Part shown: positions 58,855 to 64,000 of the stretch, in pieces | Numbering within the stretch: the stretch's first letter is position 1 | Layout: every line of letters starts with the position of its first letter | Origin: JAPWJZ01 sp965279315 | GTDB lineage: Bacteria > Pseudomonadota > Alphaproteobacteria > Micavibrionales > UBA2020 | Length of the DNA: 64,000 nucleotides | Direction: 5' to 3' | Assembly (NCBI GenBank): GCA_965279315.1 | Contig: OZ257145.1 | Coordinates: 2,232,001 to 2,296,000 of the forward strand | Made by a program: the position numbers and the translations under genes | The notes under the pieces: model-generated | Told to the model about the DNA's origin: nothing | The model's input: the letters and a program-made list of their open reading frames with translations, nothing else | Databases searched by the model: none

Positions 58855-60792
58855 ATGACTCAGATATTAAATAGTCTTGTGGTCGCAAGGGGGCTGGATA
58901 CACAGCATGCCCTTGAAGAAATTATGGTAAATAACCTCGAAGGCTATGTATTCAGTTTCCTCACACACCCCCTCGATCGCCTGACCGAAATCGACCGCGA
59001 CCCCGACCTTATCTTTATAGACGGCAATGGCGGTCTGTCGGGCGACGATATCCCGCGCATCGTGCGCCTGTTCCCGCGCAAGACCTATGTGGTGCTGGAC
59101 GACAATCCCGGCATGAAGCGCCGCATGTACCTGAACATGGGCATCGACGAGGTGATGAGCCTTGGAGATTTGCAATCCGAGCTTGGCAAGCACCTGCTGG
59201 AAAAGCTGCTTGTGCTGAAGGAGCTTGCGGCGGCCGAGGCGAAAATCGAGCAGGGCGAAGAACGCTTCCGAGGCATCATCGAACATTCGAACGATATCCT
59301 TGTGCTGCTGGATGCGGCGGGCACGATCCTTTACACCAGCCCTGCCTTTACCCGCCAGCTGGATTACGAAATCTGGGAAGTGATGGGGCAGCCGTTTTTC
59401 AGCTTCCTCCATGCCGGCGACAAGGTGGAATTTGAAGACCAGTTCCGCTGGCTGGCGACCCATCATTCCGGCGAGGACGCGACGCCGACATCGTTCAAGT
59501 TCTGGCACAAACGCGGCATCTGGGTGGATTTCGAGGCGAGCGGGTCGAACCTGCTGCGCAACGTGACGGTGCAGGCGGTCGTGTTGCATATGCGCGACGT
59601 GACCGCGCACAAGCAGGCCGAAAACGAGCTGGCCGAATATCGCAAGCGGCTGGAGGTGCTGGTCGATGAACGCACGAAGGAAGCCGCCGCAGCCAACCGC
59701 CGCGCCGATGCCGTGATTGCCGCCAGCCCCGATGCGCTGATCGCGATTGATGACAAGGGCATGATCGCCTTCGCCAGCCGCCATTATTATACCCTGTATC
59801 CGCATAGCGCCAAGCTGCTCGCCCCCGGCGTGCATGTGATGGAGGCGTTCGCGGTTGTGGCGCACGAGGTGGGGCTTGAAAAGGGTGAGCCGCGTTATGA
59901 AGAGATGAAGGAGTGGTGGGAAAACCCCAAGGGCAGCAAAGAATACAAGATGCATAACGGCACCTGGGTGCGGATGCAGGCGCGCCGTATTCCGGCGACC
60001 AACGGGACCGTCATTTCCACGACCAATATCACCGATTATAAACGCCAGCAGGCTTTGCTGGCGGCGCAGACGGCGGAGCTGGGCGTTGCGCTGGCCAAGG
60101 AAAAGGCGGTTGTCGAACAGCAGAAAACTTTCGTGTCGATGGTCAGCCATGAATTCCGGACGCCGTTGACGATCATCGACGGCAACGCGCAGATCATCCA
60201 CAAACGCGGCGACACGATCGGGAAGGAGGCGTTGGAAAAACGCACCTCCACCATCCGCGCCGCCGTGGACCGGCTGGTGCGGCTGATCGAAACCATCCTT
60301 TCCGCCCATATGATGGAAAGCGGGCGGCTGGAATTGCAGCGCGGCGAATGCGACCTGTCGTTCATTATTAAAGACGCCGTGAATGACCAGCAGGATATTT
60401 CCCCCGGCCATGTGATCCGCTTCGAGGCGCGCAATGTGCCCAAGGTCATGTTCCTTGACGACAAGGTGATCCGCCAGATGATGACGAACCTGCTGTCGAA
60501 CGCCGTGAAATATTCGCCGGGCGCGGAGCGCGTGGAAGTCACGGCCTTCACCGAGGGTAATTATGTATTCATCGAGGTGCAGGATCACGGCATCGGCATT
60601 CCAGCTGACGAAGTGGAAAAAGTGTTCGAGAAATATTTCCGCGCCAAGACATCGGCGGGGATCCCGGGTTCGGGTCTTGGCCTCAGTCTCGTCAAACAGT
60701 TTGTTACGCTGCATGGCGGCGAAGTCGCCTTGCGCAGCAAGGAAGGCATTGGTACAGTCGTCACCGTAAGGCTGCCATTAGACAGCCATTAG
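58855..60792 (+). CDS. PAS-domain sensor histidine kinase with N-terminal receiver-like domain
   Basis: This 645-residue kinase has no clear transmembrane helix. Residues 1-115 look like a degenerate receiver (PDLIFIDGNGGLSG; no matching Lys). Two PAS-type domains follow: about 130-260 (FRGIIEHSNDILVLLDAAGTI) and about 280-400 (VIAASPDALIAIDDKGMI). The dimerisation helix holds the phospho-acceptor H432 in SHEFRTPL; the catalytic domain has N-box NLLSNAVKYSP, DHGIGIP and GSGLGLSLV. A G-rich run precedes the ATG. The receiver gene 10 bp downstream is its likely partner. It senses an intracellular cue. Confidence 0.92.
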   Translation: MTQILNSLVVARGLDTQHALEEIMVNNLEGYVFSFLTHPLDRLTEIDRDPDLIFIDGNGGLSGDDIPRIVRLFPRKTYVVLDDNPGMKRRMYLNMGIDEVMSLGDLQSELGKHLLEKLLVLKELAAAEAKIEQGEERFRGIIEHSNDILVLLDAAGTILYTSPAFTRQLDYEIWEVMGQPFFSFLHAGDKVEFEDQFRWLATHHSGEDATPTSFKFWHKRGIWVDFEASGSNLLRNVTVQAVVLHMRDVTAHKQAENELAEYRKRLEVLVDERTKEAAAANRRADAVIAASPDALIAIDDKGMIAFASRHYYTLYPHSAKLLAPGVHVMEAFAVVAHEVGLEKGEPRYEEMKEWWENPKGSKEYKMHNGTWVRMQARRIPATNGTVISTTNITDYKRQQALLAAQTAELGVALAKEKAVVEQQKTFVSMVSHEFRTPLTIIDGNAQIIHKRGDTIGKEALEKRTSTIRAAVDRLVRLIETILSAHMMESGRLELQRGECDLSFIIKDAVNDQQDISPGHVIRFEARNVPKVMFLDDKVIRQMMTNLLSNAVKYSPGAERVEVTAFTEGNYVFIEVQDHGIGIPADEVEKVFEKYFRAKTSAGIPGSGLGLSLVKQFVTLHGGEVALRSKEGIGTVVTVRLPLDSH

Positions 60793-60802
60793 GGGGAGTG
60801 CG

Positions 60803-61204
60803 ATGAAGATACAGTTACGGGAGGGCCCGATGGCCAAGATTCTGCTGATCGAAGACGAAGCGCCGGTGCGCGAAATGCTGCTGGACGAACTGACCGTGCA
60901 GGGCCACAAGGTGATCGAGGCCGCAAACGGCGAAGAGGGTTTGCAGAAATTCCTCGAAAACGAGCCGGACCTTGTGCTCTGCGACCGCGCGATGCCGGGC
61001 ATGTCGGGCTTCGACGTGCTGGAACGCATTCGCGGCGCGCATCCGCAATTCATCGACGTGCCGTTCATTTTCCTGACCGCGCTGACCGATGCCCGCGACA
61101 AGGCCGCCGTCGACCATCTCAACCCCGCCGCCTATATCGAAAAGCCGGTGGATTTCGAGATGCTGTCGTCGCGGATCGAAACGCTCCTCAAGCGCGCGGA
61201 TTAA
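60803..61204 (+). CDS. Single-domain response regulator
   Basis: This 133-residue protein is a receiver domain with no output domain. Acidic pocket E17-D18, phospho-acceptor D61 in CDRAMPGMSG, the conserved Thr in FLTAL and Lys in EKPVD are all present. It may act as a phosphorelay intermediate or bind a partner protein. The start is 60803 (GGGGGAG upstream). An in-frame ATG at 60830 (MAKILLIED), with GGAGGG upstream, is equally possible and matches the usual receiver start. Confidence 0.92.
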   Translation: MKIQLREGPMAKILLIEDEAPVREMLLDELTVQGHKVIEAANGEEGLQKFLENEPDLVLCDRAMPGMSGFDVLERIRGAHPQFIDVPFIFLTALTDARDKAAVDHLNPAAYIEKPVDFEMLSSRIETLLKRAD

Positions 61205-61207
61205 CAG

Positions 61208-63070
61208 TCACTCCAGCGTCACCTTCACGCGCCGCACGCCTGCGGCGGTTGATTCCTCTTTCACGATACGGAACGTGCCGAGGCCACCGGTGCGCGCCAC
61301 ATGCGGGCCGCCGCAAAGCTCCGCGCTCCAGATGCGGGCGTTTGCGTCTTTGAACATGAATACCTTCACGACATCGGGGTATTTTTCCCAGAAGCTGCCT
61401 TCGACACCCTGTTCCTTCGCGGTTGTTTTCGGCATGTCGGTCACCGTCATTTCGGCATCGGCGTTGATCGCGTCATTCACATAGGTTTCAATCGCGCGTT
61501 TTTGTTCTTCGGTCAGCCTTTCAGGATGGCTGAAATCGAAGCGTGCGCGTTCCGCTGTGATGTTGCTGCCTTTCTGGTGCACATGGTCGCCCAATATCTG
61601 CCGCATGCCGGCCAGCATCAAATGCGTGGCTGTGTGCAGCGCGGTGGTTTTTTCGCCATGGTCGGCAAGCCCGCCCTTGAATTTTCCCGATGCGGCGGTG
61701 CGGCTGCTGTCGCTGTGCTGCTGCATGGCGGTGGCAAAGCCTTCGGATGAAATCATTTCCTTGCCCTGTTCGCGCAGCATTTCAGCGGTCAGTTCCTGTG
61801 GGAATCCGAATGTCTCGTAGAAATAAAAAGCGTCCGCGCCCGTCACCTGGCCTTCACGGCCAAGGTGGCGTTTGATTTCCTGTTCACCGCGATGCAGCGT
61901 CCGCTGGAATTGCTGTTCTTCCTTGGTGATCGCCGCAAGGATGTCGGATTTATGGCGCGCCAGTTCGGGATAGGCGGTCGACTCATCAATGAATATTTCC
62001 GACAGTTGCGATAGGAAGAGGGAGGTCAGCCCCAGTTTATATCCCATCCGCACCGCACGCCGCATCAACCGCCGTGTGACATAGCCGGCGTCGATATTGG
62101 CGGGCAGGGCGCCGTCGTTGATCAGGAATGTGGCGGCACGGGTATGGTCGAGGATGACACGGAATTCCTTTTGCGCGCTGTCATATTTGCGTCCCGTCAG
62201 CTGTTCCAGCTTGCGGATCGGTGACGTAAAAAACGCGGTCCGGTAAATATCGGCATCGCCATTGACCGCAGCGGCGATACGCTCCAGCCCGCCGCCGTAA
62301 TCGATGTTCGGTTTCGGCAGGGCGACAAAGCCGTTATCCGTTTTCTTGTGCGACATAAAGACGTTGTTGCCGATTTCAAGGAAGCGCGGCGTTTCTGTCG
62401 CGGGATGGTCGAGCGGATCGCCCGACGGGTTGAAATCGAAAAACATTTCGCTGTCAGGGCCGCCGGGCTCGCCGACGGGCATGTTGCCGGGCTTGCCAGC
62501 GCGGCTCCACCAGTTTTCATTTTCATCGTACAGGAATATCTTCCCGCCGCGTGACGCGCCGTATTTCCACGGTTCGGGTTCGACAACCGGATCAATGCCG
62601 ATCTTGCGGAACAGTTCCTGCCAGATGCCGATGGCGACGTCATCGCGCCCGATACCGATACTTGGGTTGCCCTGATACACGCTGATGTAAAGCCGGTTCG
62701 GGTCCATGCCGAGCGTGCCCACCTGCCATTCCCAGATGTAATGCAGCTGGTCGCGTTTGTAGGTTTCGGTATCGGCACCGAAGGCCCAGCGCCCCGTCAT
62801 CTCAAAAAACGTCAGGTGCGAATTGTCGCCGACGATATCGATATCGCCGGTGCGCAGGCATTTCTGCACATTCGCCACATGGTTGCCGGACGGGTGCTTT
62901 TCTCCCAGCAGGTACGGGATCATCGGCTGCATGCCGCTGCCGGTGAAAAGGGTGGTCGGATCGTTTTCCGGCAGCAGCCCGGATGACGGCACGATCACGG
63001 CACCTTTGTCCCGCATGAAATGCAGGAATGAATTGCGCAGGTCGTTCGGGTTATTGATGTTATTTTTCAT
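61208..63070 (-). CDS. alaS: Short alanyl-tRNA synthetase lacking the C-terminal domain
   Basis: This 620-residue class II synthetase has the AlaRS catalytic core: RNSFLHFMRDKGAVIVPSSGL, TTLFTGSGMQPM and FFEMTGRWAFGA (motif 2 region), then the tRNA-acceptor helical part (NDGALPANIDAGYVTRRLMR). The editing domain follows: HTATH at 479-483 and CGGPH near 594, the zinc ligands. Standard bacterial AlaRS runs about 870 residues; the C-Ala oligomerisation domain is absent and the stop is clean, with no frameshift evident. Whether it is the sole or a second AlaRS cannot be decided here. Confidence 0.88.
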   Translation of the reverse strand: MKNNINNPNDLRNSFLHFMRDKGAVIVPSSGLLPENDPTTLFTGSGMQPMIPYLLGEKHPSGNHVANVQKCLRTGDIDIVGDNSHLTFFEMTGRWAFGADTETYKRDQLHYIWEWQVGTLGMDPNRLYISVYQGNPSIGIGRDDVAIGIWQELFRKIGIDPVVEPEPWKYGASRGGKIFLYDENENWWSRAGKPGNMPVGEPGGPDSEMFFDFNPSGDPLDHPATETPRFLEIGNNVFMSHKKTDNGFVALPKPNIDYGGGLERIAAAVNGDADIYRTAFFTSPIRKLEQLTGRKYDSAQKEFRVILDHTRAATFLINDGALPANIDAGYVTRRLMRRAVRMGYKLGLTSLFLSQLSEIFIDESTAYPELARHKSDILAAITKEEQQFQRTLHRGEQEIKRHLGREGQVTGADAFYFYETFGFPQELTAEMLREQGKEMISSEGFATAMQQHSDSSRTAASGKFKGGLADHGEKTTALHTATHLMLAGMRQILGDHVHQKGSNITAERARFDFSHPERLTEEQKRAIETYVNDAINADAEMTVTDMPKTTAKEQGVEGSFWEKYPDVVKVFMFKDANARIWSAELCGGPHVARTGGLGTFRIVKEESTAAGVRRVKVTLE

Positions 63071-63267
63071 GGTCCACAGCTTTCATGATAGCGGCGGACA
63101 AACTGTTTCGGGAGTGAAGAATTTGCCAGCCATATTAAAGGATAAAGGGCTGGCAGGGGCTTTGATCTATCCGCTGGCAGCCATGCGCGCACGCGCTGCC
63201 GCCGCCGCATTGATGCGGGTGGGGGATGTTGAGCGGATGATGTTGCCAATGTTTTTCATGATTTTAT

Positions 63268-64000
63268 TTAAACATAACTCTGCGCCGGTGGCAAGGGAAT
63301 TGCCTCCGGCTTCCAAGCCGCAATGAATTTGTCGGCTTCTTTCAGCTGTGTTTTCGTCAGGCGCGATGCGACTTCGTCGCGTTCCTTGGCGGCATCGAGG
63401 CCGTCGGCAATGCCGAGGCTGAACCATATATAGGATTGCACATCGTCCTTCGGCACGCCGTCGCCAACCGCGTACATGACGCCCAGTTTGCATTTTGCCT
63501 GATTGAAGCCGTTGTTCGCGGCCATCAAAAACCAGCCCGCAGCTTTTTCAGCGTCGCGCGGCACGCCCATGCCCTTCAGGTATAATTCGCCAAGGTTATC
63601 CATCGCGCCCGTGCTGCCCAGCGCCGCGCCCAGGCGGAACCAGTTATGCGCGGCGGTCAGGTCCTTGGCCACGCCACGGCCCAGGATGTGGAGGATGCCG
63701 AGGTTGTTGTGGGCGAGGCGGTCGCCCTTTTCTGCGGCTTTTCGGTAGAGGGCGGCGGCCTGCTTTTCGTTTTCCGGCACGCCGCGGCCTTCCAGGAACA
63801 GGCCGGCCAGTTTGTTGATCGCTTCCGCGTTTTCGGCGCTCGCGTATTTCTGCAAAATTGACAGCGTCGCGTTATCCACCAAAGCTTCCTCGGGCGGGTA
63901 GCCGCGCGACAGGGCGAATTTGATCCCTTGCGGCAGCACCTCGCGGCCCATGGCGGTCAGGATGTAGCCGGTGGTCAGGTCGTTCAGGGCGCGGGCGGCG
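63268..64000 (-). CDS. Sel1-repeat (TPR-like) protein, 5' truncated by window edge
   Basis: The frame is open to the window end, so at least 243 C-terminal residues are seen and the start lies outside; the ATG at 63951 is probably internal. Four or more Sel1-type repeats are visible: AINKLAGLFLEGRGVPENEKQAAALYRKAAEKG, then AHNNLGILHILGRGVAKD, AMDNLGELYLKGMGVPRD and AKCKLGVMYAVGDGVPKD. Sel1 repeats mediate protein-protein contacts, often in envelope or signalling complexes. The last 40 residues are charged. Role unknown. Confidence 0.85.
   Translation of the reverse strand, partial: AARALNDLTTGYILTAMGREVLPQGIKFALSRGYPPEEALVDNATLSILQKYASAENAEAINKLAGLFLEGRGVPENEKQAAALYRKAAEKGDRLAHNNLGILHILGRGVAKDLTAAHNWFRLGAALGSTGAMDNLGELYLKGMGVPRDAEKAAGWFLMAANNGFNQAKCKLGVMYAVGDGVPKDDVQSYIWFSLGIADGLDAAKERDEVASRLTKTQLKEADKFIAAWKPEAIPLPPAQSYV

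Noticed and set aside
58867..60714. 615-residue minus-strand frame opposite the sensor kinase
   Set aside because: Shadow of the kinase; no supporting features.
63071..63267. Gap between alaS and the Sel1-repeat gene
   Set aside because: Scanned for tRNA, hairpins and small genes; nothing supportable was seen.

Overview
This window comes from an alphaproteobacterial chromosome, probably an uncultured or little-studied lineage. Three things point there. The gene order dnaE ... rpsB-tsf-pyrH-frr-uppS-cdsA-dxr-rseP-bamA-skp-lpxD-fabZ-lpxA-lpxI-lpxB is the alphaproteobacterial arrangement. There is a CcrM-type GANTC methyltransferase gene next to rnhB. L31 is of the alphaproteobacterial type. 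Coding DNA is moderately GC-rich. I found no rRNA, tRNA, insertion sequence, prophage or CRISPR array. Most of the window is housekeeping DNA with small accessory patches.

Layout. (1) 1-2885: 3' five-sixths of dnaE, cut by the window edge. (2) 2930-6590: accessory patch between dnaE and rpsB, with three tandem paralogues of an unrecognised family carrying a phosphoribosyltransferase-like loop, plus a small membrane protein. (3) 6840-24896: one long, tightly packed run from a structured rpsB leader through translation factors, UMP kinase, isoprenoid and phospholipid steps, the BamA/Skp outer-membrane machinery and the Raetz lipid A enzymes, ending in an AsmA-like protein. Together it supplies the outer envelope. 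(4) 24909-30535, minus strand: RHH protein, fumarase C and two tandem TPR-methyltransferase paralogues. (5) 30586-33755: valS and a DUF4442 protein.

(6) 33781-38535: accessory patch. It has a protein sharing a domain with a downstream Nudix fusion, a duplicated structured non-coding element, a nucleoside deoxyribosyltransferase-like protein, a glycine-rich repeat protein and an Hsp20 gene behind a heat-shock-type promoter and a ROSE-like RNA thermometer. (7) 38536-49917: rpmE, ABC exporter, PAP2 protein, OmpA-like protein with a huge low-complexity linker, IMPase, efp, DciA-like protein, mutY, exported protein, small membrane protein, ccrM and rnhB. (8) 49936-56639, minus strand: methyltransferase, pepN, VOC protein, methyltransferase, FkbH-like HAD protein and acyl carrier protein. 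The last four look like a small acyl- or glyceryl-ACP pathway. (9) 56650-64000: orphan signal-peptide start, obgE, rpmA, rplU, a sensor kinase with its receiver protein, a short alanyl-tRNA synthetase lacking the C-terminal domain, and a Sel1-repeat protein cut by the window end.

The most novel-looking items are the triple phosphoribosyltransferase-like family (2989-6142), the duplicated covarying hairpin element (34557-34965), the domain shared by the proteins at 33835 and 36707, and the short AlaRS. Function calls rest on motifs read by eye; no database search was possible.
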